NCBI GenBank assembly: GCA_036785705.1
Contig: JAWUZG010000001.1
Span: 8,432,001-8,496,000 of the forward strand
From: Acanthornis magna
Taxonomy: Eukaryota > Chordata > Aves > Passeriformes > Acanthizidae
Direction: 5' to 3'
Length of the DNA stretch: 64,000 nt
Shown here piece by piece: positions 49,021-62,605 of the stretch. The translations under genes and the position numbers were made by a program. Below the pieces are notes generated by a model. It had not been told where the DNA came from and made no database searches. It worked only from the letters and a program-made list of their open reading frames with translations. Each line of letters begins with the position of its first letter. Position 1 is the stretch's first letter.

Positions 49021-50981
49021 GAAGTAGCAACACTATTGAGTACTGAAAGTAGAGATAGTAATGAGTAGCTTTTGGGTTACTTGTTAGGGTAACAGATAAC
49101 CATTATGCCTGCAGAACAGAAACAAAAACGAGGCATAGCATAAGCTAGTATAGCTTGAAAGGAATTTATAGCATGAGAAACATATTTGCAATGAGATACT
49201 AATTTTGTACTTGAGTTCATCCTCCAAATCAGTATCACAAGATGCAGGCTGAATTAAGTTTGGTTGAAGATAAACCAGAAAGTGGCCAGCTCTGAGTGGC
49301 CCACCATGAGTCCATGGGATTAGACTAGTTGATAATTTTTAGGAGATGCTGTAGTGCTGGCAGCATCCTCAGAAGTCAGCTTTCCTCTTGGTTTTCCTTG
49401 ATGTATGGCATTCCTTTGTTGTTGAAATATCTCCAACCAAAACAAGTTGATATCTCCACACACTGACTATTCCCTTTCTGAATAAGGGCATCTGCCAGCT
49501 CTTCTTTGACAACTGGTGAATTAGTACATCTTTTATGTGTTCCTTAAGAACGAAACCCAGATCCTCTTTTCATGGTGTCTTTGGTCTTTTACTGATTAAA
49601 AGATGCCTCCAGACTGCAGTACAGGACAGACGGCTCTGCTCAATTTTCTTTGAAATGTCTCTCCTCCATTTGTTTAATGAAAGCCCCAAAAATCAGATGC
49701 CTTTGTGGAATACCTCTGAATTCACCTCAGGAATAAGATCATAGCTTCAACTGAAGTCAGTCTCGAAACAGTCAGCCATGGATGCTCTGCTCCAAGCTTC
49801 AACCAATATCACACATTCATACCTTTTTGAAATGTTTTGATTTCTTTCTTTTTGCTGGGACAAACATGATTTTCACTTCCCTCACTCTCTCACTTAAAGC
49901 AAGATAACTTCTCCGCTCTAGATATTCCCCCCTCAGGAGTTTGCTGTTTTGATGTAGAAGCTAGCACCAAGGCCGAGTTAAACTGACGTGCTGACACTGT
50001 TGCAACTTGTTATTTGTGCAAAAGAAATCTGATCATTAGCAGGGGGTCTAAATTATGTTTTTAGTGTTCTTTGATTGCAAGCAATAATGTTTTTTCCCCT
50101 CAATATTGTAAAGTCTGAAAGTTCTTAGGGTGGGTGGCTTGTGCTATACGGATACAGACATATATAGATATTTCCTTTTTCATGAGATATTTCTTTAAAT
50201 CTGACATCTATTGCAAGAAAGAGGTATAAAGATATACATGCATTAGGTTCATGCAGATATATGCAGACCCAGTACTTGCTTGTTTGGGACATCCAGAGCC
50301 TTGGTCCTGTGGAGTTCACTTCCTCTGAGGACTCAGCGTGGCTGGCAGGGCCAGTAGGACATGATGTCTATTAATACTGATCCCCAAGCTGCATTATCTT
50401 TTCAGTTATCCATGCAGTTTCTGAGAACTTCAAATAGAATAAGTCCAATGCAATCTTAAGTTCTTCTGTCATGTAGACTAACTTAGAGTTTTGAGGCATC
50501 ACTTGGCAGCTCAAGGAGCCTTCAGAAACAACCTCAGCATTTGAATCAAACCCTTAGCACATTTTAGTCTGAAGGGACTCCTGAAACAAAAAACCTCCTT
50601 CCTAATGTGCAGCGGATGATATGGTTTATTTATTGCATGAAATATGCATTGTAAAGTCATTGTTTCATCATGTGCTATCATCCTTTGCCTATCTTCCTAA
50701 AGCAAAAGAGACACTTGCTGAGTGCCTAAATGTAACCATCTGTTTTTTCTGCTCTGACACCTTATACCCCAAAATTTGAATGCAGACCTACTCTGGCATT
50801 AGCTTTATTTGAGCTTATTAGTACAGGATGAGTAAACAATCTACTTGCACACTAGCATTGTTCTGCTTATGAGGCCCAAGTTCACCAGTATTTGTCCCAG
50901 AGGCCTCACAGAAGTGTTTCAAAATGGATAAAGGCAAAATAATTCAAGCCAAGTGCTGAAGTTACTCTGTTCCCTTTCAGA

Positions 50982-51022
50982 GTATTCACTTCTAAACACT
51001 TCAAGTGTTTAGAAGTGAATAC
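50982..51022. repeat. 41-bp perfect hairpin palindrome
   Basis: The left arm GTATTCACTTCTAAACACTT (50982-51001) and the right arm AAGTGTTTAGAAGTGAATAC (51003-51022) are exact reverse complements with one C between them. Pairing stops abruptly on both sides. It is not part of a recognised repeat and is too short-looped for a normal miRNA precursor. Confidence 0.97.
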
Positions 51023-53099
51023 ATGAGATGAACAGAAATTTTCTTTGCTATAGCTGCACAGGCGTCCAAGAATCCAGCCTTTTATTGTTTCAATGTCCTT
51101 TTTTATTGCAGTCTTAGAGAAACAGAAAATTTTTACTAGCTTCCTGATTTAAAACCATAAATCTCTCCATTATCTCTGCATGCTAGTTTAATACTGTCAA
51201 GCATGTTAAAAATCGAAAAAGGTAAATTGACTTCTGGCATTTCTTATATGGTGTAAAATTTACTTACAGTATATTGGGACTGTAGCATTAAATGAAGGAA
51301 ATGGCATTGGGAAAGTACAGATGTAATATTTTATGGGGTATGCATCAAAATCTCGACAGAGAAAGGCAGGTAAAAGTACAGGCACATCCTGCTTGATAAT
51401 GCTCATATTTGAGGCTCTTTTAGTGGCTTTGTACCATATGCAGACTGATATTGACCTTAACATGCACAGATAAAAGCTGGAAATGTGTAACTATTAATCC
51501 ACACCTCAGTGGCTTGCCAAATTCTTTATTGTCCCATGATTTTATCCCTCTAGTTTTCTCTTTTAATTAAGTAACAACTGTGAAAATGTAATAAATTCTA
51601 TGCAAAACAACTAAGCATACTCCTGAACTACAGACTCTATTGATTTCAGTCCAGTACATCATAGCCACAGGGACAATGCGCCTGAAGGGTAACAAAGTGA
51701 ACCTACAGCTCTGTCATCTCGTTTTTGTCCCCTGATGTGACACCTTTCTGCTTCTGGGGATGCAGAGTGAGCAATTTTAGTTCAGCTGTAATCCTGTGTT
51801 TTATTCTGTGGCTCAGCAAACTGGGGTATCAGAGAAATGCAGCAGCAGCCTCTTCCCCAGAGGTTGAGGGCATCGTGTCTCTGCAGGCAGAGTGCATGAT
51901 CTTGCTGGAGTACCCACCATCTGCCTGCCTACAGCTCCTGGGAACAGGAGCATTTCATTGCTCTGTTGGAACATATTATGTAAGCACACATATTTTTCAC
52001 AATCTAATTTTGTGCAATGCACAGTGTCTCTTTTGGTCATTTGCATTTTCCAGCAGTGCTAATTAAATCAGCACAAGGGGACTAAGCTAACCGACTGAGA
52101 CTGTCCCAAAATATAATAGCCTCTTCATGCACCGAGCAGCTGGTTCAGTGCACCAAGACCAAGTGCTGTCTTTTATGCTAAAGTACTGTTCAACACAAAA
52201 GGTACCTTTGATGGCATAAAGACATTGGTCTATTGGCTATACATACAGTAATTTTGAAGTGTTTATTGAGTGGCATTACAATGATGTCAATTTTTTTGTT
52301 TTAAAAAATCAGTCCCATTTTTGTAGGCTTTTGAGAACAGGCTAATTTGAAGCTGCATTGTGTTTGCATGCTCAGACCTGCTGTTCTTGACTGACACAGA
52401 GACATGGGCTCATGCAGTCTGTCCATGCCTAGAAGTGAAGAACGGTGTTGCACTGCTTAGAAAACTTTGTCAGCAGTAAGTATATGGCAGTCGTTTTCTT
52501 TGTCATCTACAAATCTCTATGTTGTATTTGGTGTTTTGTTATTTATTTGGTTTCATTTCATCCTGCTAGCTTCTCCCTGAGACAAGTAGGAAGATTTTCC
52601 TTTCCATATGTGTAAAAAAGAGTGACCGTAGGAATTGTATCCTCAGTGGGAGTGATTCAGAGGCAGAATTAGAGAGAGTGTCTGCCGTGCCACATTGCAG
52701 CAGCCAGAACACCCAGACTCTGATGGAGTTTTTTTGCCTTGACAAAATGTTTGTCAGAGAATATGATCCAGAGCAATAGTTCTCTGAAATATTCTGGTAC
52801 CTGGAGCTGAGTGCTTTTATGACAGATATTGTTATATTTAATTAACACCTAAGTAGGGTGTTAATTCCCTTTCAGTCGAATTAGCAGTACGGTCTTCTTG
52901 TAAATCTCTAAATATTATGTCTACTCCTAGTCTAGTTATTTCTTGTTTGATTTGTTTTTGTTGGGGAGGATGAAATAGGAAAGTCTTATAAATATGATTA
53001 CCTGGCAAAAGATGCTGAGAATATAGAAACTGTAAGCAGAATGGAAATGAAGACAAGTTTTGAGATACCAAACCTCAGTTACTAAATAACTGGAAAACA

Positions 53100-53626
53100 A
53101 TGGTATGGCCACTGAAGGCTCACCACCCTCTCTGATTGAACAATGCCCCTCACTGATTAGACAATGCCTCCTGCTAGCACACAGGTCCAAGGGTCAGAGC
53201 AGACCCTGCCAACTTAGCATGAGGTCCAAAAAAGCAGTTTTTAGGGTTTAAAATATAACGCCATATGGTAAAACAAGGATGCTCATAGGCTGTATGTAAA
53301 TGCTATAGAATTTGTATCTTGTTCTAGATTGGTTAGTGAAAATTAGAATATTCAGCACAGAACATGATTTATTGTATTGTAAGCGAGAACCACGGTATTC
53401 CGTCTTCCGTGTCCTGTATCCTGTACTTCTGTCTCTCTCTCTCACCTCTCTGACCTGCTCTGAGCTGTGCCTGGCGGCTCATAGCAGGTCTTCTACTCCC
53501 ATGCTTTATTATAATAAACCCCATGCTCTAAGAGCAAAATCCAGAAGTCTCTCGTCTCTGTCCTGGCCGTCTGAAGCAAACCGCACCTACACCACAGACG
53601 GCAATCCTGGAGATCCTAATCCTACA
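53100..53626 (+). mobile_element. LTR of an endogenous retrovirus, plus strand
   Basis: The right half has a clear R-U5 layout: a pyrimidine-rich stretch with (TC)n (53429-53445), AATAAA at 53513-53518, then about 108 bases ending CCTACA at 53626. The left half is AT-rich and carries a 23-bp-spaced direct repeat around CTGATTRRACAATGCC (53131-53170), typical of U3. The left edge is uncertain; candidate starts are TG at 53101 and at 53220. No matching target-site duplication or primer site is visible, so it is a solo or fragmentary LTR. The 115-codon open frame at 53312-53659 lies over it and is not a gene. Confidence 0.65.
53513..53518 (+). terminator. AATAAA polyadenylation signal of the LTR
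   Basis: It lies in TTATTATAATAAACCCC, at the position expected for the R region of the plus-strand LTR. Confidence 0.6.
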
Positions 53627-56600
53627 GTTTTTAAGCCTAATAATGACCTGTTCAACTAATAGGGCAGAATTCGTTCCAGGGGACCGCAAGCATTCTGCAG
53701 TCTTCACTCTCTTTTGTCATGGCTGAAATTCAGGTTTCTTAGTGTGTAGCATGTATCACCCGTTCAGTACTACCCTGCAAGGCCTAAATAGTGCATCCGC
53801 TGGTCCAGTGGCCTCTCACCATGCAGAGGCACTCACCTGCACTTGGCTTGGAAAGAGAAGTGCTACTTGCTCAGTTTCCAGCATGGCTTTCATTTTGGTT
53901 TTGTGCACTGAGAAGTTTCCTGACTCTCCTGGTTGCCTGGTGTGATAACTGCAAGGTGGTGCCATGGTGGGCGGCAAGCTGAGAGGAGCATCCCACAGAA
54001 ATGGAATAGAAAGGGAGTGACACTGCTGCTGAGTGTTGTGTTGTTTATAAAATGGGAGGACACCTTCTCAGCCTCAGGCTTATTTGCATATTTTGTGTTG
54101 TCTTAACTTCCCATTGCTGAAAAACAGCTGTAAAGCATCTCCCCTTTTAATTTTCCCAGCGTTTTACTCATTTTCACTTGATGTGAATGCCATGACACTT
54201 GATTCTGGAAAATAACATTTTGGAGGAAGGATACACATTTGATAACATATATGTAATTCAGTCTCAGAAATTAGCAATAACTGTGGGTACTCTGCAAAAT
54301 TCAGATCATCTGTTGCAAAATGGAGTTTGCAATTGACAAGTTTCTTGAGAACAAAGTCTGCAAAATGCTGTTGTGCTGTTTATGACTATCAGAAGGCAAG
54401 GAAGTAATGTATTATGGTAGTGATTTTTCATGGTACATTGTGAGTTCAGACTGAGATGCTGCAAAGACTTAAAAAAACTGGGCTGCCGTGATTCAGATAC
54501 CAACCTAAATCATACTTTTAAACTATTATTAGAACTCATACAATGGTAACCTCTGTGAGCTTGCTTCCCTCATAAATTGTGTATTACTGGGATTCTTTTA
54601 CCCAGATTAATCTTTCTTTTTACAAAATGTCAGCACATAATTCACAGCATTAATATGGCAATATTATTTCCAGAAGTACGGAAAATAAGTCTCTATCTCA
54701 AGCAATTAAAATTGTGCAGCTATGATTTAAGTAAAATACCTTTCAAATAATTCAAGTCTGGTAAAATTATGCCACTATTCCAATTCAGTCTTTCATATTT
54801 TATTTAAATACATGTCAGACCTCAAAGTTCCATCACAGTTGTCTTCCACAAAGAAGATAAAATGAAAAGAGTATTAGAGAAAAAGAATATTTGTGTCCCT
54901 AGTAGATGTACAGTTGTACTGATGTATTAATGGAAAAAGAGTATTAAACAGAGCAGTAACTTTTCCATTAAAGGTGAGGAGCAATTTCTGTCTACTTTGC
55001 AACGAGCTGGCTTTACTGATTGCAAAGCAAGGACAGGAGAATGTTCGTCCACTGGAAGAGATATTTGAACATAAAAGTTCCGCTTTTCCTTGAGTAATAA
55101 AACTTGTAACAGAATCTTCTTGAAGACTGGCAGTGTATCCATGTAGCTGCCAGCCCAGGATTTTCGGGGCTGGTGGCTCCGATGGGAGCTCAGCGGGCAC
55201 TGCTGAGGCTCTGAAAGTGGAGAGCAGAGGTTGCTTTTGGTACAAGTGAGATGTGTGTGGCTGACTTCTGAGGAATATTGTCTGAGCAGCCCTTCTTCCA
55301 GGTGTTCTGGGCATCCCCCAGCTGACCCCAGGAGAGGTTGCAGGTTTCAGTGACTCTCCCTTAAAGAACAGAGAATTACACTGACACACAGAGGCACAAT
55401 TTGTACCCTGCCAGAAGGAACGAGGCCCCCATTAGCAGCATTATTGTCTATCACAGATTAATGCTGCATTTGTCAGAAGTCAGTTTGTCTCTCTTTTCCT
55501 AATGAACATGTCAGTGAGCAGCACATGGGTGTTTTTTGTTTTCTGAGTATATACATGAAAAATATTTTGCTACAGATTGATTAAAAATAAAATTCTTATA
55601 TCTTTAAGACTTTTTTCACATTGGTTAAATTTGTCTGTAGAATATTTGTGACTAATGTAGATTTTCCCAGAATACAAAACATCTTTCTGGAAGTATAGGC
55701 AACTCAAATAACAATATAAACGTTTTTCTCAAGCTAAAAGTAGCCTTAGTATCTGTTCAAGTTTTTTTTGATATGTTACAGTCAATCTCCACTTAAACTT
55801 ATTCTGTGAATTTTCATCCATATGTGCCATCCATTTTCAAAGAGGCTTTGTCTTTAGAAGAATACCAATAAGATGTATTATTCCCTTTTCCAGCTGACTT
55901 CTTAAAGTCAGTTTCTAGAACTTTCCTCGGGAGCTGTATCTGAGAGCTCAGTTACATAACAAACATTGGTGTTTGCAAGTTTCAGACTCTGTTGTGACAC
56001 CCTTTGACCAAATAAAAGGATATTTCTGTAAACAGGAGCATCTGAATGCCAGGTAGTATTTGACTGCTAGCAAAGACTTCTGTAAATATGTACAAATTTC
56101 AAGAGAAATCTATCTATGAAAATATCGCTGGCTTTATATGACTGCACAGAATGAGTGTGGTTTTTGACATCCTCATTTTGTATATGTGCAATCTCTTGCA
56201 ATTTTATGTTTGTCAAAAACATCTGTAAAGATAATTATTTGCCTTGTAGCAAGCCTTGTAGGAACAATATCAGTCTTTTAAGTATCTCAGTAGCAGTCAT
56301 TAACATTTGTGTGTAAGTTATCAATCAAATCATTGATAAACTGGAGGCATCTACAAACAGCTGGTTCACAATTAGCTTTAGTGAATTTACAAAACTGGAG
56401 TAAAAGGCAGTACATTTCCAGACAGGCTTTGTAGAGAACAGCAACATTATTTGAATATCACTTTATTTATGCACCTATTAACTGGAACACCAAATAAAAG
56501 GTGAGTATTCTGAAAGCAAAGTGCCTTAGACTGTCCTCTCTGTTACAGAAATGACAGCTGGACTTTTTTTTACCAGCTAGTTGAATCATACCATTTCCCA

Positions 56601-59600
56601 GAAACTTCAATCCAGAACTATGCTGAGAAATAAATTAACTGAAGAGAACAAAACAAAGTACCTCTAAATAGCAAAGGTACAAAATGGTTTTACTGGTTAA
56701 AGGTCGATTTTTTGATGTTAAATTGGGGTAACTTTGAGATTGGAAAGTCCACGTTACGTGCTGCCAGCAGGCTTTGGAAGGTGCTGCCCCTGGCTTTGCA
56801 ATGGAAAACTCTTTCTGTAGCCATGAGGAGTGGAGCTCCTAGTAATCTGAAGTTCAGTAATCTGAGATAAAGTATAAAATGCAGATGTGTTTGGCTCAGT
56901 TGATTCTCCTGCTGATGCAACCTCTCTGTACCATTACCAACCACATTTTTGCTTGCAACACAGTGTACACTCGTGTCTTCACATTTCAAACACAGGCTTG
57001 AGGCTAGCTGCAAAAACTAAGAAAATAAATCCAGGGCATGTTATGCTTTCACAGTGTTTCTAGAATCAGCCTCCCCCCGTGGAGCTGGTCTCATTTGTGG
57101 CTGCTCCAGGGTATCCTGTTTATCTAGTCCTCAGACTCCCCCAGAAGGTACAACAAAGGCAGGTGTGACACGGTGGTGAATTGAGCCCAGAGTGTCCTTA
57201 GGCAGCGAGGACTCCTCTGTTCCCAGCAGCAGTGGAAACTTTGTGCACTGTGAAGATCAAAGAGTGTGCAAACCTCAGCCTGTCTCTTGGTCTGAGAGCA
57301 GGTGGAATATATCATCCACAGAGATTAGGGAATTACATATTTGTGCAGAGACATACATCCAAATATGAATGCTCATCATGGAGAAAAAAAATAATTGCCT
57401 AGAATTTATTGATTTTTTTTAATACAGTCTGTATGTAGTGCCATCCCCTTGTAATTTAACTTGTAATTCCTACAATCCTGTATTTTAAAATTTTGCATTT
57501 AAAATGCAAGGAGGAATAAATCAAAGGATAAAGCTAAGGATGCAAGTCTAAGTGTTATAAATAACAATACATGTGTATGATATATAAAAGATCAATAAGC
57601 AAAAATGCTAGTAATATGATCCATAACCAAAGAGAAAGACTACAAAACAGCAGGCTATGGAAGAGAAGGCCATTTCCCATCAATAAACTAGGTCTTAAAA
57701 TGTTTTTCATTTTATATAGCACATAGAGGAACACCAATATGTAATTTTTTCCAAAACCTTTAGTCTTGAAATTTGTTTAGATCTCCAGTAAAGGATCATG
57801 GAATAGAATTTATTTGAGTAGCCCCAAAGACAAAAGAAATTAATTTTCTCCTTGAGGAGTCTAACTTTCTTGCATAATTCCCTCTTCGTTCTGTGTCACA
57901 CTTTTATCATACCACAATTCCACAGTCAAGCTCATAGATCATAGCTCACCCCTAATGGCTTGAGACTTTGCAGGTAAGTCAGATGGCAGACTTGGCTGAA
58001 GGCAGTGGTGGAAGGCAGGCAGAAGTGCAAAGATGATGCACAGTTTCATCCAGAGATAGAAAGGCTTTAAAAAGAAAGTATGTGATCCTCTGCTCATGAC
58101 TGGGAGTGTAATACATGCTTCTTATAATTTATTAAAGTTTTGTTTTACTGTTATGGTGATTACGTATTTTACATGGAAACCCGAAGGAGCATCCCTTGTT
58201 GAATATGCCCATTATACCATGACTAGTGAAATGCCAGCACTCCTCTTCATACTACTCTGAGCACCAGATAGGTTTGTTGAGAATAATTTCCCTTAAATAA
58301 TAGGCTTAGCTACAGGCTGTATTTTAATTATGAATCCTTACAAAATCCAACCAAGAGTTTTCCTATTACTTGGAATTTTCATATTCTCTCTTAAAAGTGT
58401 TTTTTTCTGGTTAACTGTTGCCAGTTAAAGAAACTATTAAAGTAAATCATCTTATACTGGCTCATAAGTTTTAAATGCCTGAGATCTTTATTAATCAAGT
58501 ACTAAAATAAGATATATTTCATTTGTTTAGAAAGTACCATTTGTACTACAAACAGAAGGAATTCATATGAGTAGCTGTAATTGTTTTTCTTTAATGAAGG
58601 CTTTCTTAAGGATATTTTTTGAAGTTTACTACAATAAAGTATCACTGAACTTGTGGGAGGGAAAAAGGAATTCTGGTGCTCTTCTGAGAGGATCATCTGG
58701 GGAAAAAATCTGGGGATACAGCAGTTAATTTTGTTTTCTGTTTAAAATCTTTTATGGTGTGAGGTATAGGGAGTGTTTGGGACCTGTGGCTGACGTGGGC
58801 TTTCTCAGCTGTGTGGTGCCCATCCCTCACTGCTGCTCAAACTTGCATTGCTGATTTTTGTGCATCAGCCTAGAGTTGTGTGGGTCTGGAGAACAGGACA
58901 GGAAGAGGGGAATTATAGGTCACCTCATATTAGGTTGCATTTGATGGAGTGAAAAAATGCTAGAGATGTTTAAAGGTAAGTGGTCATGGTATCACTAAAA
59001 TGATTGGAATGACTAAAGGGTTCTGTAGGGCAATTTCAGGTATTCTGGATTCTTACTGGACCATGTAAAAAGATATTCAGAAAGGAGCAATTAGACCATG
59101 TACACAGTTTTTACCTGTGATGACTATGGTTTTCTTGATACATCCCAGAGAGAGTCACAAAAAAATATTCTTGCACCCACTTTCCTGGGTAAAAGATTTT
59201 TAAATCTCATTGGTAGAGAAAAGAACTAATAAATCAGATATTCCTGATAGCTTATTTAAAGAATTTAGGTCATCATTTAGGCTACTTATAGAAAGGTCAA
59301 TTAGATTATCTGTGAGAGATGAAGGATGAGTTAATCTAGCAGGCACCAAATCGCATGTATTCTACTGAAGAGGTGCAGAAGAAACTTGAGCTCTTGTCAG
59401 ATGTCCATGTACTCACCCCATGGTACGGATACAAAGCTCCAGGTACCACCTGAATAAATACTTCAGATGAGACTCTCCAGTAAAATATTCCTGCTGAAGC
59501 TGGTGAAAGCCAGGTCATTCAAAGCATTGGATTTTGCCAAATATATGGCTTTACAGTCAGAAGTGGAAACTTGTTGAAAACAAAGGGCGAGCCAATCTGA

Positions 59601-61688
59601 TTCAAGTAGGGCAGTAGAAGAGAGGGGGTCGTTTATTCTGAAAGTTTATGAGCTTTTCTGCTTTCACAGAGTAATGATACTATTTCCTTTAGTTTCCCCA
59701 GACGCAGATCATGTACAGATGCAAATATAGATCTAAAAGTCCTACTTGCTCATAGATGTTTCTAACCAGATGTATTTATAGAAGCCAGGGAAACTGAAAT
59801 CTTTTAAATTTTAATCCCAGGAAATAAACTATCTAAGGCAAATTATTCTCAGATGAGATGAAATTGATTTTACTGTTATAAAAAACCCAAATAATTTACC
59901 ACACCACATTTTGAGAAGTCAATTCAATGAAAGATTATGATACAAGATGAACAAATACTAATGGGTGAATACTCAGAAGTGTTTGTTGAAAATAAAAATG
60001 TGTTAAGGATAAAACAAATTATTTAGAGCTACCATTGCAGGAACAGCAAGAGGGATCTTCGTGTTTACAAGTAGTTCTTCATGGAAAATAAAATGCTAGT
60101 GTAGACTCCAGCTGGGACATCGGTGAGTTACCAAATAGGAAGTTGCAAAATAACTGATGCAATATTTAGGACTAGAGAAAATTACTAACTCTTATCCCTG
60201 CCATTTTCTTGGACGTGACAATTATCTTCAGGTTTGAATCTTCTAATGAGCTACAAATTATTCAGTATCCTTTTGTCTGTGTGTTCTTTATTGTACTCCT
60301 TTTCAGATTGGACTTTGCTACTAGATTTTGTAAAGACAAGGAGACATGAGAGAAATGCATCAGAACACTGTAAAAATATATACCTTGCTCATTAAATCCA
60401 GAACTATAACATGCAAACAGAGCAGGTTTTAGTTCATCCATGTGTGTCTTATTTTATAATGTGTGGAATCAACTTCAGTCATGGTTATGAGTTTGCCATC
60501 ATGATTGGTAGCTGTACCTAAACCACACATACATTATGCAGGAGATCATTACTGGAAGTATTTAATTCACGTCCTATGTTTCTCAGCTAGCAAAGCAAAG
60601 GGATTCACTGGAGTGAAATGAAACTGAAACAGAGCACAGGCCTCAAGCCAGCAAAAAGAAAAAAAACCATAAAAGCAATGCATGGCTGCAAGCCAGTGAA
60701 TGCTCCATCACACAGTTGTCAGCTTCCTCCTGTGGCAGTGGCCAAAGAACCCTTTAAATTATGGTCTGTGGGTTGGGTTCCTGAAGCTTGAGCTGTATAA
60801 TACCTTGACACACAACAGTGCATCCTGCTGCTGTCACATGCAGTGAGCAGGACATGGCCTTGGGGAGCTCCTTCCCTCTGAGCTCCAGCTCTGGAGCCAT
60901 GGGGCAGCGCCAGGGGATTTGGGGAAGGGCGTGATGGGCACCGGTGTTCCCTGAGCTTTGTCCCGAACTCCTCCACTGTGGGTGGCCTGGGAAAAAGAGA
61001 AGGGAAGGGGGATTAGGTTCATGTCAGGAATTTTTCAACACCTCAGTAATTTTCAATGTACTACAAAAAGAGAAAGGGAAGTTGAATTATATAGAAACCA
61101 AGTCAGTCACTTGTCTAATTGGGCTTGGTGGGAACATTAAATAGTAGTTACTGGCTGTAAAAATGCTTTCTCCCTGTTTCTTTTTCCATGAACTTACTGT
61201 CAGTGTCACTGTTCTTCTCTCCCTCCAAAATATAGCAAATTATAACATTTTCTGTCTCTTATTTTCAGCCTCTTGGAGGACATAGTCCTATTATTATTAC
61301 TCATGTTATTCTTGATTTATATAGTCTGTGTCACAAACTGTAATTCACTGCTGCTGAATCAAGGCTGGTTTACATACTTGCAATTCACTATAGTTTTCTT
61401 TCAAAAAGTCTTGTGGACCCATAACTGCACACACAAGATGTTGTTCTGATTGTACTCTAAAAGGATCAGGCTGCTCCAAAGCTCAGGTGCTATAAATACC
61501 ATGAAAGCACATCTGGAGTCAAGAGGCTTTTAAAAAGCATCAGGTAAAACTACAGGACTTTTTAGGGGAGAAAAGCAGAAGAATGACAATTGAAAGGATG
61601 AACTAAAAATACTGCATCTATTTTTCAAGGCTCTGGAACTATTTTATCTTTTTACAATTTCCAGGAGGAAAAATTCACTGTTATACCA

Positions 61689-61693
<5 letters not shown>
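53627..61693. other. AT-rich single-copy DNA, no gene recognised
   Basis: The longest open frame is 171 codons on the minus strand at 54874-55389. It has no signal peptide, domain or repeat that I can recognise, and composition does not favour coding. GC-richer patches at 55140-55340, 56740-56830 and 60840-60990 are not assignable to a known repeat. A short palindrome TTGCATTTAAAATGCAA lies near 57493-57509. Confidence 0.55.

Positions 61694-61729
<36 letters not shown>
61694..61729 (+). repeat. poly(A) tract, 36 A
   Basis: The longest pure homopolymer in the window. It follows CCAGATTT and precedes GGCAACTTACC. No retroposed gene or LINE sequence is recognisable upstream, and no flanking duplication was found. 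Confidence 0.9.
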
Positions 61730-61733
<4 letters not shown>

Positions 61734-62344
61734 ACTTACCAAAGAATTGGAAAACATGCATTAGTTCAGAAAACAAAATGACTTTTGAAGAGGAAAATTT
61801 GTTAATTGTACATATGTTTTCTGGAGCTAATCTGAGTGCTCTTTAAAATTGACTAATCTCTACAGTATATACTCAGATATTAAGAAAAAAATTGTATTTT
61901 TTCCATTGTGCTTGAAAGCTGTTATGTTTTTTTTCCTCTGCACCATGGTTTTATATCTGTTTATTTCTGTTAGAAACTTGCTTTTAAATTGCATGTAACA
62001 AATACGGGGCTGTAGGCATCTCCTCCTGTAAATACACATTTTTCTATTTAGTTTGGAATATGCAATTTGCCAAAAATATCAGGTGACACTTTTTATGAAG
62101 CGCTTAGGAGGTTTAAGTGCATTCATTACACACGGTAAACTAAATGAATTAAATGGCTGTGTTTGAAGCAAAAGGCTGTAAATAAAGAATGCACTGTGAG
62201 GGTCAGAAATCTGTGTAAGTTCCTAAACTTACTTACGTTATAAGTTGAACGATTCGGGTTTGTGTCAGTGGGCAGGCTACAGCTGTTGTTCTTGAGCTGG
62301 CATTTTCTCAGGCTGCCAAAAAGCATCTGCATCACTGGGCATGT

Positions 62345-62605
62345 TCTGTATATTAGAACGAGGAGAGCAAGAGCTGCAGGACCTTTACTCTCTGCAGCCG
62401 ATCACAAAGGACAGCAGACTCACTGCAGCGTCCTCGGAAATCACACAAGAAATTCGAAGAAGTAAAGATGGTCTGGTCTGCACACCGAACTAATTGCAAG
62501 AAACAGGGTTAGTGGTACGAAGCAGCAGACCAAGTAGAGCTTGGGGATCCTGGAGGAGCAGAGATCCATATGGAAGTTCTCAGCCTCAGGGAACCGGGCA
62601 TACAG
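62345..62605 (+). other. possible 5' exon with promoter, ending at a splice donor
   Basis: Eight CpGs occur in about 260 bases in an otherwise CpG-poor region. A TATA-like TGTATATTAG begins near 62346. The block ends at GGCATACAG followed by GTATTT (donor at 62605/62606). Composition drops back to AT-rich right after the donor. An ATG at 62570 opens a frame of exactly 12 codons to the donor, but its context is weak at position -3, so the block would be mostly 5' untranslated. I do not recognise the sequence. It suggests a gene whose remaining exons lie beyond the right edge. Confidence 0.3.

Larger units (their letters stand above)
42599..53099. other. AT-rich single-copy DNA, no gene recognised
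   Basis: No coding sequence or mobile element is recognised. The stretch contains the polypurine tract at 48139-48206, a small (AAT)n run at 48998-49020 and the 41-bp perfect palindrome at 50982-51022. A G-rich patch (GGTGGGGGTGGAGGG) lies near 43390. The open frame of 113 codons at 51725-52066 has no domain that I can name. Confidence 0.6.

Noticed and set aside
53312..53659. 115-codon plus-strand frame
   Set aside because: It lies across the R-U5 part of an LTR and its AATAAA signal, which is non-coding in retroviruses.
54874..55389. 171-codon minus-strand open frame
   Set aside because: Longest non-repeat frame, but no domain, signal peptide or family motif, no splice context was established, and an overlapping frame on the same strand is also open. 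Most likely chance.
61694..61729. Processed pseudogene tail
   Set aside because: 36 A look like a retroposition tail, but no recognisable coding or LINE sequence precedes them and no flanking target duplication was seen.
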